Origin: RI-153 sp963721725
Lineage (GTDB): Bacteria; Chloroflexota; Anaerolineae; Caldilineales; Caldilineaceae
Direction: 5' to 3'
NCBI GenBank assembly: GCA_963721725.1
Contig: CAVRLX010000030.1
Coordinates: 35,192 to 99,191 of the forward strand
DNA: 64,000 nt
Shown: positions 27,675 to 37,252 of the stretch, piece after piece
How the letters are laid out: the number at the start of each line of letters is the position of its first letter
How positions within the stretch are numbered: position 1 is the first letter of the stretch
Position numbers and translations under genes: made by a program
The notes under the pieces: generated by a model
Told to the model about the DNA's origin: nothing
What the model saw: only the letters and a program-made list of their open reading frames with translations
Database searches by the model: none

Positions 27675-28154
27675 ATGCCTTTCACCAATAATGTGACCCG
27701 ACTGCTCGACGCCAAAAAAATCGTCTACACCGTTCACACCTATGACTATCAGCCGGAGACCGCCTCGGCGGTGGATGTGGCCGCGGCGCTGGGCGAACCG
27801 CCGGCCCAGGTCTTCAAAACGCTGGTAGCCCTTTCCACCGCGGCCAACGAAAAACCGGCGCTGGTGGTGATCCCTGGCCCCGACACGTTGGACCTGAAAA
27901 AGTTTGCCAAAGCCGTGGGAACCAAAAAGGTGCAAATGGCAAGCCGCGCCGAGGCCGAATCCCTCACAGGGCTGCTGGCGGGCGGCATCAGCCCGCTGGC
28001 GCTGATCAATCGGGGCTTCTCGGTTTATCTTGATCAGCGCGCCGCTGCCTTTGACAAGATCTACATTAGCGCAGGCGAACGCGGTGCCCAAGTGGGGCTG
28101 AATCCCGCCGATCTGGTCAAGCTCACCCGCGCCCGTCTGTTGGATCTGGCGTAG
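27675..28154 (+). CDS. ybaK: Cys-tRNA(Pro)/Cys-tRNA(Cys) deacylase YbaK-like
   Basis: About 159 residues. 'NNVTRLLDAKKIVYTVHTYD', 'QVFKTLVALSTAANEKPALV', 'KKFAKAVGTKKVQMASRAEA' and 'GLLAGGISPLALINRG' are hallmarks of the YbaK branch of the YbaK/ProRS editing family, which hydrolyses Cys-tRNA(Pro) made in error by prolyl-tRNA synthetase. The conserved Lys of 'FKTL' is in place. The ATG at 27675 was chosen; a GTG two codons earlier is possible. Its 3' end overlaps the convergent gene at 28123-29130 by 32 bases. Confidence 0.92.
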   Translation: MPFTNNVTRLLDAKKIVYTVHTYDYQPETASAVDVAAALGEPPAQVFKTLVALSTAANEKPALVVIPGPDTLDLKKFAKAVGTKKVQMASRAEAESLTGLLAGGISPLALINRGFSVYLDQRAAAFDKIYISAGERGAQVGLNPADLVKLTRARLLDLA

Positions 28155-29130
28155 GGTTGGGCGCAACGTCGGTGCGATCCAACACAGTCAGACGGATCGT
28201 GTGCCGTCCGGCGGCGAGCGTCTCCACAAAGCTTGTCTGCGCCGTCAGGATTTCCAGCGTAAGCGGCGCGCCACACTCGATTTCGACCTGTGTGCCGCCC
28301 TGGGCAGGCAGCGCACGCAGCGAAAGCGTCGTGCGGCCCAGCCTATACCCGCTGATCGCCATTGGCAAAGGCCCAAACAGCCACCAGCGCAGATCAGCGT
28401 GGGCGGCATCGGCTTCCAGCCCCAGCACACCATCCACCACTAGCGGCGACAACCAGGGCAGCATCTCCGCCTCTCGCTGGCAGACCGTCACCAGGGCCGC
28501 CGCCAACGCATGGGCCAAATCGGGAAGCTGCTGACGGCGCAGCCGGGTCCAGAGCAACAGTCCGTGGGTCACGGCGATCTGCGCCGGAAGACGCTCCATC
28601 CCCTGGCGGAACACCCGCACCAGCGCCGCCCAATGTACGCGGGCCGCTGGCTCCACCCAGGCCGCGGCCAGCCTTCGCAGCCCGTCATCGCCGATCTGGG
28701 TTGCCAGGGCCAGCGCCTGATCGTGCCAGCGCGCCGCGGGGACGTGCAAAGCGGAGGCAGCATCGGCCAGGGCAGTGCAGGCGACCATGTGGGCAAAGGG
28801 GGCCGGGGCCGCAGCCGCCCCAAAGCCTCCCCCCTCCTCTGCACGCCACAACACACGGCGCAGCCGAGTTTCGTCCCCCGACAGCCGAAAGAGTTCCCAC
28901 TCCACCCAGGGCAACAGCGCCTCGCTGCTTGCCCACAGCCGATCCAGGGCCGCGCCCACCGGCCACACATCCCAACAGTAGCGGGCCGCATAGAGATCCC
29001 ACAGCGAAGGCGTGACTGCGCGGCCCTGGGTGGGCACGATGCGCTCGGCCAACAGACGCCACGCATCGGCATAGCTACGGCACAGCGTGTGGTCCGGGTG
29101 TTCGATCTGCGGCCAGGGTCTAAGGGACAT
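28123..29130 (-). CDS. Hypothetical alpha-helical protein coupled to alpha-galactosidase
   Basis: 335 residues. The ATG shares one base with the TAA of the GH36 gene (TAATG), so translation is coupled. The N-terminal part 'SLWDLYAARYCWDVWPVGAA' and the many paired helices recall an (alpha/alpha)6 toroid of glycosidase type; the C-terminal 90 residues ('GYRLGRTTLSLRAL', 'TQVEIECGAPLTLEIL') look like a beta-sandwich ending such enzymes. No catalytic acids could be assigned. A role in galactoside processing is inferred from the gene context only. The 3' end overlaps ybaK. Confidence 0.65.
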   Translation of the reverse strand: MSLRPWPQIEHPDHTLCRSYADAWRLLAERIVPTQGRAVTPSLWDLYAARYCWDVWPVGAALDRLWASSEALLPWVEWELFRLSGDETRLRRVLWRAEEGGGFGAAAAPAPFAHMVACTALADAASALHVPAARWHDQALALATQIGDDGLRRLAAAWVEPAARVHWAALVRVFRQGMERLPAQIAVTHGLLLWTRLRRQQLPDLAHALAAALVTVCQREAEMLPWLSPLVVDGVLGLEADAAHADLRWWLFGPLPMAISGYRLGRTTLSLRALPAQGGTQVEIECGAPLTLEILTAQTSFVETLAAGRHTIRLTVLDRTDVAPNPTPDPTDGRG

Positions 29131-31205
29131 TACACATCCCCACTGTTCCGCGACACCAGTTTGAGCAAGGCCGACTCTTCCTCGGCCAGCGTGGCAAAGA
29201 CAATGCCCTTTGCCATGAGATCTCGCCCCAGCATGGGCGTGTGCGGCTCACCTTCCAGCCCCTGAATCGTATACATCCGGTCAGGATCTAGATCCTGCAA
29301 GCGGATGGCGCGCTCCGCTTCGCCGCCGGGCAGCCGAAAGACAAAGAGCAGATGCTCCGACCGGTCGGGCAGGCTATATTGAAAGGCTGCCCAGCGCTCG
29401 CCTTCGCCGTTGCGCCGCGGCTGATCCGTGAGCCGGTAGAGATCGGCCTCCTTCACAAAGCGGCGCACGTGGTTTTTATAAAGCGTGTTGTGCTGGATCA
29501 CTCGCTCGGCCAGCCAATCGGGCAGATCGGGCAGCTTTTGCGACAGCCCATAGACGCCCAGCATGGAGATGCGCGCATAATAATCCCACTTGGCCGGGGT
29601 CAGCTTGGGATCATGCGGATCAAAGGTCTGATAGGGCGGCGGGTTCAGGTTGCGCCAGTGGCTATACGTCCAGTGTAGCAACACATCCGGCGCGAGCATG
29701 GTGCTGGCCCCCCAGAAGATCTGCAAATCATGCACCGCCCAATCTGGGTCCGACAGAAAAGTCATGTGCGTATGGCGCATCATGCCCAGATCAATACGCA
29801 GCCCGCCCGACGAACAGCTTTCCAACACCACGTTGGGAAAATCCTGGCGCACCCGCTTCATCACCGCATAATAACCACGATAATGCTCATACAGCCCATC
29901 CCCCGCGCCGTGACCGTGATCGGTGCGATTGCAGCCCGCTTTGGGATCAAGGTTGAAGTCAACCTTGATCCAGTCCGCGCCATACTCGGTGATCAGCCGG
30001 GCCAGCGTTGCATAGGCCCACGCCTGCACCGCCGGGTTGCCCAGGCAGACATAGCCCAGCCGTTCGCCATTGCGCTCGGCCACAAATTCCGGGTGATCGA
30101 TGGCAACCTGGGCGTGCATCCCCAGCCCTTCGATCTCGCACCAGATGCCAAACTTCATGCCGTGGGCGTGAACATGATCAGCCACGGGACGAATGCCCCG
30201 TGGAAAGCGATCCGTGTTGACGTGGTGCCAATCGCCGCGATAATGTTCCCAAAACGTGCCCGCATCCGACGGGCCAAACCAGCCAGCGTCCAGCGTGCAG
30301 ACCTCAAAGCCCATTGGATCGGCTACGCTCACATTGCGGGCAAAGACATCGGCGTTGATCTCAGCGTCTTCATAGGACCACCAATGGTTCCATTCCACAG
30401 GCACGCGCGCCGAAAATTCATTGCGCGGATACCAATGCGCCCGCCCCACCCGCGCGTATTGCTGCGAAACCGTGTTCAAATTTTCTCCCAACACCAGGAC
30501 CACCGGCGCGCTTTCCACCGATTCCCCCGGTTGCAGATCCTTGTAAAATTCCCAATCATGCAGCCCACCGCAGAGCCGATGACCGCCATCGGCCAGGGAT
30601 TCGAAACGTAAGGCCCAATTGCCCGACCATGCCACCGCCGCCGAAAGCACGCGCCCATCCGCGCCGGTGAGGGCAAACCAGGGGTGATTGCCTTTGGACG
30701 AGCGGCCAGAGCGCGATTCAAGGATGACGTCGCCAGAGAGCGGCCTGTGCTGTGGCTCAAATTCGCTGCCCCAATTGCCCGTGTACGAGAGCAGGTCCCG
30801 CTCCCCGGCGGGCAGATGCAACGACAGCGAATCCAGCCGCGTCACACGGATTGGCGCGCGGCCAACATTGCGCACCGTCTGCCACACCTCCACCACCGCC
30901 GCGCCGTCATAGACTTTGACGTGCGCTTCCACGCTGATCTCGCCTTCGCGCAAAAAGAGCGTCACCTGGCGCACACCGTCGGCGTGCTCATCGCGCACAT
31001 CGTCCACCACAAAGTTGGCGGCTTCCATGCGACGGCCATCCACGGTCACCGCGAAAAGCTCCGCCGGAAAGGTTGGGTGCAGCCAAGCAAGGCCACCCGC
31101 AGCGAGTTGGTCCAAGTGCAGTCTGCCCGCATCCACACTTAAACGCAGATCCACAGAGCCGTTGGACAGATCAATTTTGTTTACAGTCACGGTGATTTCT
31201 CCCAA
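29130..31205 (-). CDS. Alpha-galactosidase, glycoside hydrolase family 36
   Basis: 691 residues. GH36 retaining alpha-galactosidases release terminal alpha-galactose from melibiose, raffinose and related sugars. The TIM barrel begins near residue 250 ('NHWWSYEDAEINADVF', 'LDAGWFGPSDAGTF'). The nucleophile Asp is in 'GADWIKVDFNLDP' near residue 415, and the acid/base Asp in 'MTFLSDPDWAVHD' near 483. 'NVVLESCSSGGLRIDLGMM' is the family's Cys-Ser-Ser-Gly-Gly substrate-binding motif. An N-terminal beta-supersandwich and a C-terminal beta domain are present. No signal peptide is seen, so the enzyme is probably intracellular. First gene of a two-gene unit with the hypothetical protein downstream. 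Confidence 0.9.
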   Translation of the reverse strand: MGEITVTVNKIDLSNGSVDLRLSVDAGRLHLDQLAAGGLAWLHPTFPAELFAVTVDGRRMEAANFVVDDVRDEHADGVRQVTLFLREGEISVEAHVKVYDGAAVVEVWQTVRNVGRAPIRVTRLDSLSLHLPAGERDLLSYTGNWGSEFEPQHRPLSGDVILESRSGRSSKGNHPWFALTGADGRVLSAAVAWSGNWALRFESLADGGHRLCGGLHDWEFYKDLQPGESVESAPVVLVLGENLNTVSQQYARVGRAHWYPRNEFSARVPVEWNHWWSYEDAEINADVFARNVSVADPMGFEVCTLDAGWFGPSDAGTFWEHYRGDWHHVNTDRFPRGIRPVADHVHAHGMKFGIWCEIEGLGMHAQVAIDHPEFVAERNGERLGYVCLGNPAVQAWAYATLARLITEYGADWIKVDFNLDPKAGCNRTDHGHGAGDGLYEHYRGYYAVMKRVRQDFPNVVLESCSSGGLRIDLGMMRHTHMTFLSDPDWAVHDLQIFWGASTMLAPDVLLHWTYSHWRNLNPPPYQTFDPHDPKLTPAKWDYYARISMLGVYGLSQKLPDLPDWLAERVIQHNTLYKNHVRRFVKEADLYRLTDQPRRNGEGERWAAFQYSLPDRSEHLLFVFRLPGGEAERAIRLQDLDPDRMYTIQGLEGEPHTPMLGRDLMAKGIVFATLAEEESALLKLVSRNSGDV

Positions 31206-31626
31206 ATGGGTGGGTTGGTTTCAAAGCATTATACCAATGGTCTTGGGAAACCCAACAGAGCATACGGGTGCATACTGGCTGAACCCACGAGGCGCAGCCA
31301 GTATGCACCCGTACCGCTCTCTCGTGCTTCGCGCAACGAATGGGATTATCCTCTAGCGCAGAATGCACCGATCCGACGGTTTATTCATCGGATGTAGTAT
31401 GGCATAGTTCAGAAGCCGTGCCCGGTTTTCTGAAACCTGGCAGGGCTTGGGCAACCGCGTAGCGCCTATTCACTTTGACGGGGACAAGAAAGGGGCATTT
31501 TCCCCGCCAGCGCGCAAGTGTAGCCAGCGCGCTTTTCAAAGTCGCGGCTTCCCTCTACAATTGAAAAGCGACCCCATCCCTCGGGGGTGACCCATGCTTA
31601 CAGCCTATCGGCGCTATGGAGGCCCT
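31206..31626. other. Divergent intergenic region between GH36 and GH13 genes
   Basis: It contains a long perfect inverted repeat (31263-31313) and a degenerate hairpin (31413-31448). Both divergent promoters should lie here, but I cannot place them. No gene is supportable. Confidence 0.5.
31263..31313. repeat. 19-base perfect inverted repeat
   Basis: TACGGGTGCATACTGGCTG (31263-31281) and CAGCCAGTATGCACCCGTA (31295-31313) around a 13-base loop. No T-run on either side, so a terminator is unlikely. It could be an operator or a mobile palindrome upstream of the alpha-galactosidase gene. Confidence 0.7.
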
Positions 31627-34600
31627 ATGACTCAATCTCATCACCGCGTGCGTGCTTTTGTGTCCCTGATCCTGTTGGTTTCATGGCTGGTCCCCCTGCT
31701 GCCCACGGCGGCGCTGGCGGCGCTCTCGGCCCAGACCATCGATGCCGTGAGCTTTCCCGGCGACTATGCGTCGCACATTGGCGGGGCCGAATGGATGCCC
31801 GCCGATCCCACGGTGCAGGCGACAGACGAGGACGGCGACGGCGTGTGGACGCTTACAGTGGTGCTGCCCGGCGGCCGCTACGAATTCAAAGCCGCCCTCA
31901 ACGGCACATGGGATCTTAACTATGGACTGGACGGCGAGCAAGGCGGCGACAATCTGCCGCTAGAGGTTCCCGCCGAGGGTGGCACTGTCACCTTTTTCTT
32001 TGACGCTACCACCAACGCCGTCTCTGTTGAAGTCGAGGCCGTCGCCACCGATGAGGAGGGTACGCCTGTGCTGGCCGATGGCAACATTGGCCGGGCCGGG
32101 CTTCACCACGACAGCCGCAGCGATCTCTACCGTGTGCCTTTTGGCGCAGTGCCCACAGAGACGGCGGTCACGCTGCGCTTCCGCACCTATGCCGACGATG
32201 TCGAGGCGGTGCGGCTTGTGTTGCAAAATGAGGGCACTGGCAACCGCAGCGCCCAGGCGTTGCAGGCTGTCGCCACGCAGCCCGGCGATCCCTGGGCCTT
32301 TACCTTGTGGGAAACCACGATCAACAGCGGCGATGTCCCCACTATCCACACCTATACCTTTGAAATTCAGGATGGCGACAGCCTCCTCTCCTATGTGGAT
32401 AACGGCGATGGTGGACCGGGGCTGGTCAGTGTGGCGGCCCCGGGGCAGCGCAGCGGCTGGGACATCTACACCTATGTGCCAGACTTTGATGCCCCCGAGT
32501 GGGCCAAAAATGCCGTGATCTATCAGATCTTCCCCGACCGCTTCCGCAATGGGCGCGCCGAAAATGATCCCAGCGCAGACGACTGGTTCTATCCCGACGA
32601 GCGCGGCCACGCCTTCCCCGTGGAGCCGTGGAACACGATTGTGCCCGATCCGATGCCCGCCGATCCCGCGGCCAACCCCGAGTGGTATGCCACGTGGAGC
32701 AGCACATTCTATGGCGGCGATCTCCAGGGCATTCTCGAAAAACTTGACTATCTGCAAGCGCTGGGCGTGACTGCGCTCTATCTCAACCCCATTTTCGAGT
32801 CGCCCTCCAACCACCGCTATGATGGCCGCAGCTTCGATCAGGTGGACGATAGCCTGGGCATTGAAGGCGACGCCGACGCTTCGTTGGCCGTATTGGAGGA
32901 ACTGGGCACAGCCGCCGCCGAGCGCAACATGCACATTATTCTCGACGGTGTGCCCAATCACATGAGCAGCGACGCCTCAATTTTTGATAAATTCGGGCGC
33001 TATACCGAAGAGGGCGCGTGTGAATCGGCGGACAGCCCCTGGCGCGATTGGTTCTTCTTCCGTGCGCCCAGCGGGGCCGAGCGTGCCGACTGTGCCGGGG
33101 ACATGGCCTATACGAAGTGGGCTGGGGTTAGCACCCTGCCCCAGCGCGACAACGCCAATCCGGATGTGATCGCCGATTGGCTGGACGCCGACGAGGGCGT
33201 CGCCGTCCAATGGCTGCGCATCCCCGGTGTGGATGGCTGGCGGATTGATGTTGTCCCCGATGTGGTGGGGCTGAACCCGCGCTTTTTCGAGCAGTTCCGA
33301 AGCGTGGTGAAAGCCGAAGACCCCGACGCCATACTCTATTCTGAAACGTGGCAAGAGCCAGATGTGCGCGCTCGCGTGCTGGGCGATGAGTTCGACAGCA
33401 CCATGAACTATCGTTTCCGCGCGGCCGTGCTGGGCTTTGTGCGCGGCAACGATTGGGAAGATGGCGATGGCACGATCCCAGGGCTCAGCGCGCACGCGTT
33501 TGACGATGCCCTGCGCGCCATCCAAGAGGACTATCCCCCGGCGGCGTGGCAATCGGCCATGAACTTGATCAGCTCCCATGACGTCAACCGGGCCGTGCGT
33601 GTGCTGGACGCAGACGGCGTTGACTACACGACGCTGGAGCCGATCAATCGCTTTGCCGATGGCCGCCGCCGGCTACGGCTGGCGGCTGTGTTGCAGTTTA
33701 CCCTGCCCGGCGCGCCCACGGTCTATTATGGCGATGAAGTGGGGCTGGTGGGCTTTGGCAGCGACATCCCGCGCGATGATCCGTATAATCGCCAGCCCTA
33801 TCCCTGGCCCGACGCGGCCGGGTACGAGGATCTGCCCGATTGGCGCAAACAACATGAGGATCTACTCGGCCATTACCAATTCTTGGGACAGTTGCGCGCT
33901 GAACACAGCTTCCTGCGCACAGGCGAATGGGCGACACTGCTGGCCGATGACAATGGCCTTTATGTCTATGGACGCAAAGACGCCAGCGGCGCGGCTATTG
34001 TTGCCGTCAACCGGGGCGACGCAGCGGCCACCGCCGCGCTTGATCTGGCGGGCTATTTGCCCGATGATGCCACGCTGGTGGAAGCCGTGAGCGGTGACGA
34101 GAGTGAAGTGCCGCTGGCCTTCGAGATCGCGCCGCTGGATTTTCGCATTTGGCTCACCGCCGCGGAGACTGATCTGACCGCGCCCGACACGCCCGAAATC
34201 GTGCGTACAGCGGAGAGCAACGGGCAAATTGTGATTGAGGTTAGCAGCGACGATAAGAAGGCTGTACAACTCTTACTCTATCGTTCGCCGGTCAACGGTG
34301 GCTACGAGATCATCGAAAGCGTGGACCGTTCATCGGCTGATGAATCTGTGACGTTCACCGACGCTACCGTTGAAAATGGTCGCGCTTACTTCTATGGCGT
34401 GGCCGCGGTGGGCGAGAACGGCATGAGCAGCCCGCCCAGCGCGCCGTTGCGCCTGATTCCGCGCTATACGCTGGCCGATGCGCGCTTGCTCGAACCCTTG
34501 CGCGTGGACCATCCCCTTAGCGCCATCACTCCCACCGTGCCGATTCAGGGTCAGATCACCATCACCGACGTGACCGAGGGGCCGGCGGCGGGTGTGGTGG

Positions 34601-35799
34601 CCGAGTTGGGGATGATCAAGGCCGATCCCGACACTGTTCCCGACTTCTCGCAGGTGATCTGGACGCCAGCCGACTATGTGGGCGCAGCGGAGGGCGGCGC
34701 GATCTATGCCACGCAACTTCTGCCCGAAGAGATGGGAACTTATCTCTATGGGTGGCGCTTCAGCACGACGGGCGGCGATGATTGGATCTATGCCGATGCC
34801 GGCGGCCTGTTGGCGGAGTTGCCCTGGACTGAGCCGGGACGTTTGGACGTGGTGGCGAGCGCGGATAGCAAGGCCCCCAATCGGCCTTTTCGGATTAGCG
34901 AAGTCTTTGCTTCGCCAGCCCAAATCGTGGTGGAGTGGCGCGCCTCGCGCACGGCAGATCTACACCACTATCGCCTCTGTCGCCAAGATCTCACGGCGGG
35001 CGAGGAAGAGGCGTGTACCACTCCGTTCATTGTGCCGCCGAGCAGCCGCATCTTCACAGACACGGCGGTGCTCATCGACCATACGTATGCCTATACCGTC
35101 CAGAGTGTGGACAGCAGTTTTAATCGCTCCGAACCCTCGGATACGGTAGAAGTGACGGCGGCGGAAAACTTTGTCGAGGTCACCTTTGAGGTGCGCGTGC
35201 CCGACTTTACCCCGGCGAACGATAGTGTGGTGATTGCCGGGGACAATGCCGATGTCTTTGGCGGCCAGTGGAGTCCGGTGCAGCCGATGACGCGTGTGGC
35301 CGACAACGTGTGGGCGTTCACGGCTGTGGTGAAGGAGGGCACGCCGTTGCAGTATAAGTATACGCGCGGTTCTTGGGAGACGGTGGAGCAGTGGGATAGC
35401 ATGGCGGGCATGGCGAACCGCGGCATGGTGGTCACGGCCAGCGCCGAAGGGACGCAACAGGTGGATAACACGTTTACCGATTGGGGCGAGGGGGACGATG
35501 CCGGAAAAGCGGTGCGCAATTGGCGCGATCCGCTGGTGACGGCGATGGCAGCCAGCGCGGATGCCGTGGAGGTCACATTCAATGCGGCAATCGTGGCTAC
35601 GGGTGATCTGGATGTGGTGACGGTGACGACCGAAGCGGGCGAGGCTGTGGCTGGAAGCGTCGAGCAGATCAATCAGACGACCTTTACCTTTACCCCGGAC
35701 GAGGCACTGGCGGCGGGCAATTATGCGGTGACGGTCTTTCACGTGGCGACGGATGTGCCCATGGTACAGCCATACGCGGCGACGTTCAGCGTAGAGTAA
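31627..35799 (+). CDS. Secreted GH13 alpha-glucan hydrolase (pullulanase/neopullulanase-like), multidomain
   Basis: 1,390 residues from the ATG at 31627, chosen for its GGAGG ribosome binding site and because the signal peptide ('AFVSLILLVSWLVPLLPTAALA') follows at once. A starch-binding-like beta domain at about 25-145 ('GVWTLTVVLPGGRYEFKAAL') is followed by a second beta domain, then the GH13 barrel from about 290 ('WAKNAVIYQIFPDRFRNGRA'). Catalytic residues: Asp nucleophile in 'VDGWRIDVVPD' (about 537), Glu acid/base in 'ILYSETWQEP' (about 572), third Asp in 'ISSHDVNRA' (about 650). FnIII-like domains follow, then a CBM20/CBM48-like domain ('KEGTPLQYKYTRGSWETVEQ') and a C-terminal Ig-like domain. 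Exported enzyme for starch-type glucans; debranching specificity is not proven. Confidence 0.88.
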   Translation: MTQSHHRVRAFVSLILLVSWLVPLLPTAALAALSAQTIDAVSFPGDYASHIGGAEWMPADPTVQATDEDGDGVWTLTVVLPGGRYEFKAALNGTWDLNYGLDGEQGGDNLPLEVPAEGGTVTFFFDATTNAVSVEVEAVATDEEGTPVLADGNIGRAGLHHDSRSDLYRVPFGAVPTETAVTLRFRTYADDVEAVRLVLQNEGTGNRSAQALQAVATQPGDPWAFTLWETTINSGDVPTIHTYTFEIQDGDSLLSYVDNGDGGPGLVSVAAPGQRSGWDIYTYVPDFDAPEWAKNAVIYQIFPDRFRNGRAENDPSADDWFYPDERGHAFPVEPWNTIVPDPMPADPAANPEWYATWSSTFYGGDLQGILEKLDYLQALGVTALYLNPIFESPSNHRYDGRSFDQVDDSLGIEGDADASLAVLEELGTAAAERNMHIILDGVPNHMSSDASIFDKFGRYTEEGACESADSPWRDWFFFRAPSGAERADCAGDMAYTKWAGVSTLPQRDNANPDVIADWLDADEGVAVQWLRIPGVDGWRIDVVPDVVGLNPRFFEQFRSVVKAEDPDAILYSETWQEPDVRARVLGDEFDSTMNYRFRAAVLGFVRGNDWEDGDGTIPGLSAHAFDDALRAIQEDYPPAAWQSAMNLISSHDVNRAVRVLDADGVDYTTLEPINRFADGRRRLRLAAVLQFTLPGAPTVYYGDEVGLVGFGSDIPRDDPYNRQPYPWPDAAGYEDLPDWRKQHEDLLGHYQFLGQLRAEHSFLRTGEWATLLADDNGLYVYGRKDASGAAIVAVNRGDAAATAALDLAGYLPDDATLVEAVSGDESEVPLAFEIAPLDFRIWLTAAETDLTAPDTPEIVRTAESNGQIVIEVSSDDKKAVQLLLYRSPVNGGYEIIESVDRSSADESVTFTDATVENGRAYFYGVAAVGENGMSSPPSAPLRLIPRYTLADARLLEPLRVDHPLSAITPTVPIQGQITITDVTEGPAAGVVAELGMIKADPDTVPDFSQVIWTPADYVGAAEGGAIYATQLLPEEMGTYLYGWRFSTTGGDDWIYADAGGLLAELPWTEPGRLDVVASADSKAPNRPFRISEVFASPAQIVVEWRASRTADLHHYRLCRQDLTAGEEEACTTPFIVPPSSRIFTDTAVLIDHTYAYTVQSVDSSFNRSEPSDTVEVTAAENFVEVTFEVRVPDFTPANDSVVIAGDNADVFGGQWSPVQPMTRVADNVWAFTAVVKEGTPLQYKYTRGSWETVEQWDSMAGMANRGMVVTASAEGTQQVDNTFTDWGEGDDAGKAVRNWRDPLVTAMAASADAVEVTFNAAIVATGDLDVVTVTTEAGEAVAGSVEQINQTTFTFTPDEALAAGNYAVTVFHVATDVPMVQPYAATFSVE

Positions 35800-35805
35800 T
35801 CATTG

Positions 35806-35836
35806 GCCCGGTCCGGGTTCGGAAGCCTGGCCGGGC
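35806..35836. terminator. Hairpin after the GH13 gene
   Basis: GCCCGG (35806-35811) pairs with CCGGGC (35831-35836) with further inner pairing, 6 bases after the stop. It resembles the hairpin at 31413-31448 upstream of the same gene, so it may be a short repeat rather than a simple terminator. No clear T-run. Confidence 0.4.
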
Positions 35837-35854
35837 TTCACAATGGAGGTTTCT

Positions 35855-36268
35855 GTGGCAACTGTTTCACTGATCGACTATGCAGACGCGGCGGATGAGG
35901 TCAAAGAGATCTACGACGCTATCAAAGCCGCACGTAATGTCCCGGATGTAAACAACTTCTGGAAAGCGCTGGCCCATCACCCGCCCACCCTTAAGCGCAC
36001 ATGGGAGTCCCTGCGTGCGGTGATGGGGCCGGGCAGTCTGGACAGCCTGACCAAAGAGATGATCTACATTGCGGTTTCGATTGCCAACAATTGTGATTAT
36101 TGTATTCATTCGCATACGGCATCGGCCTTTGCCAAAGGTATGACGCCGGATCAATATGGCGAACTGTTGGCCGTGGTGGGCATGGCCCACGAGACCAACG
36201 CCCTTTCCAACGCGTTCAAAGTGCCGGTGGATGATCAATTTCTGGCGGAGAAAAGGAACAACTCATGA
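35855..36268 (+). CDS. Carboxymuconolactone decarboxylase/AhpD-like protein
   Basis: About 137 residues. The conserved 'ANNCDYCIHSHTASAFAKGM' carries the CxxC redox pair and the proton-relay His of the CMD/AhpD family. AhpD-like proteins are small disulfide reductases or peroxidase partners in the cytoplasm. A GTG at 35855 was chosen since GGAGG lies 5 bases upstream; the ATG at 35843 overlaps that site and is a less likely start. Its stop overlaps the start of the quinone oxidoreductase gene (ATGA), so both are co-translated, pointing to a shared redox role. Confidence 0.88.
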   Translation: MATVSLIDYADAADEVKEIYDAIKAARNVPDVNNFWKALAHHPPTLKRTWESLRAVMGPGSLDSLTKEMIYIAVSIANNCDYCIHSHTASAFAKGMTPDQYGELLAVVGMAHETNALSNAFKVPVDDQFLAEKRNNS

Positions 36269-37239
36269 ACCACGCCATTGTCATGCACGAAGCGGGGGGA
36301 CCAGAGGTGCTGCGCTATGAATCAGTGGACTTGCCCGCACCCCAGGGCAACGAAGCGCTGATCCGTCATCGCGCCGTGGGCATCAATTTTATCGACACCT
36401 ATTATCGCAGCGGACTTTATCCCTGGCCGCAAACGCCGCTGATCCCAGGGGCGGAGGGCGCCGGGGAGGTAATCGCTGTGGGCGACGCCGTCACCCATGT
36501 GCAGCCCGGTGATCGGGTGACCTATACAGCGCCACTGGGGTCCTATGCGGAGGCGCGCATCATTGATGCCAACTTGTTGGCACGTCTGCCCGACGATATT
36601 AGCGAAGAAGTTGCGGCAGCGGTGACGCTTAAGGGGCTGACCGTACACTATCTGCTGCGCCAGACTTTTCGTGTGGAGGCTGGGCAGACCCTCCTCTTTC
36701 ACGCGGCGGCGGGTGGGGTGGGATTAATTGCCGGTCAGTGGGCGGCATCGTTGGGCGCGACAGTGATCGGCACGGTTAGTTCTGCGCAAAAGGCAGAGTT
36801 GGCACGCGCCCACGGCTATGCCCATGTTATCAATTACCGTACCGAGAGCTTTGTGGAGCGGGTGCGGGAGATCACCAACGGGCAGGGCGTGGATGTGGTC
36901 TATGATTCCGTGGGCCAGGACACCTATCCGCGGTCGTTGGATTGTCTGAAAAAGCGGGGGATGTGGGTCTGTTTTGGGCAATCATCGGGGCCGATTCGCA
37001 ATTTTGACCTGAGCCATCTTGCCAACAAAGGCTCGCTGATTGCCACCCGCCCCAAGCTCTTTGATTATATCGATACACCGGAAAGGTTGGCCGCAGCCGC
37101 CGATGAACTCTTCGGCGTGATCCGGGCGGGCGTGGTCAGCGTGGCGATCCATCAGCGCTTTCCGTTGAAAGAGGCAGCAGAGGCCCATCGTCAATTGGAA
37201 AGCCGCCAAACTACAGGCTCAACGATTTTGATCCCATAG
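36265..37239 (+). CDS. qor: NADPH:quinone oxidoreductase, zinc-independent MDR family
   Basis: 324 residues. 'MNHAIVMHEAGGPEVLRYES' and 'INFIDTYYRSGLYPWPQTPL' mark the Qor branch of medium-chain dehydrogenases, and the catalytic zinc cysteines are absent as in that branch. 'IPGAEGAGEV', the Rossmann motif 'HAAAGGVGLIAGQWAASLGA' (NADPH) and 'GVDVVYDSVGQDTY' follow. The enzyme reduces quinones one electron at a time. It overlaps the AhpD-like gene by 4 bases. The gene name is by family; the exact substrate is unknown. Confidence 0.9.
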   Translation: MNHAIVMHEAGGPEVLRYESVDLPAPQGNEALIRHRAVGINFIDTYYRSGLYPWPQTPLIPGAEGAGEVIAVGDAVTHVQPGDRVTYTAPLGSYAEARIIDANLLARLPDDISEEVAAAVTLKGLTVHYLLRQTFRVEAGQTLLFHAAAGGVGLIAGQWAASLGATVIGTVSSAQKAELARAHGYAHVINYRTESFVERVREITNGQGVDVVYDSVGQDTYPRSLDCLKKRGMWVCFGQSSGPIRNFDLSHLANKGSLIATRPKLFDYIDTPERLAAAADELFGVIRAGVVSVAIHQRFPLKEAAEAHRQLESRQTTGSTILIP

Positions 37240-37252
37240 CGGGTCCAATGTT

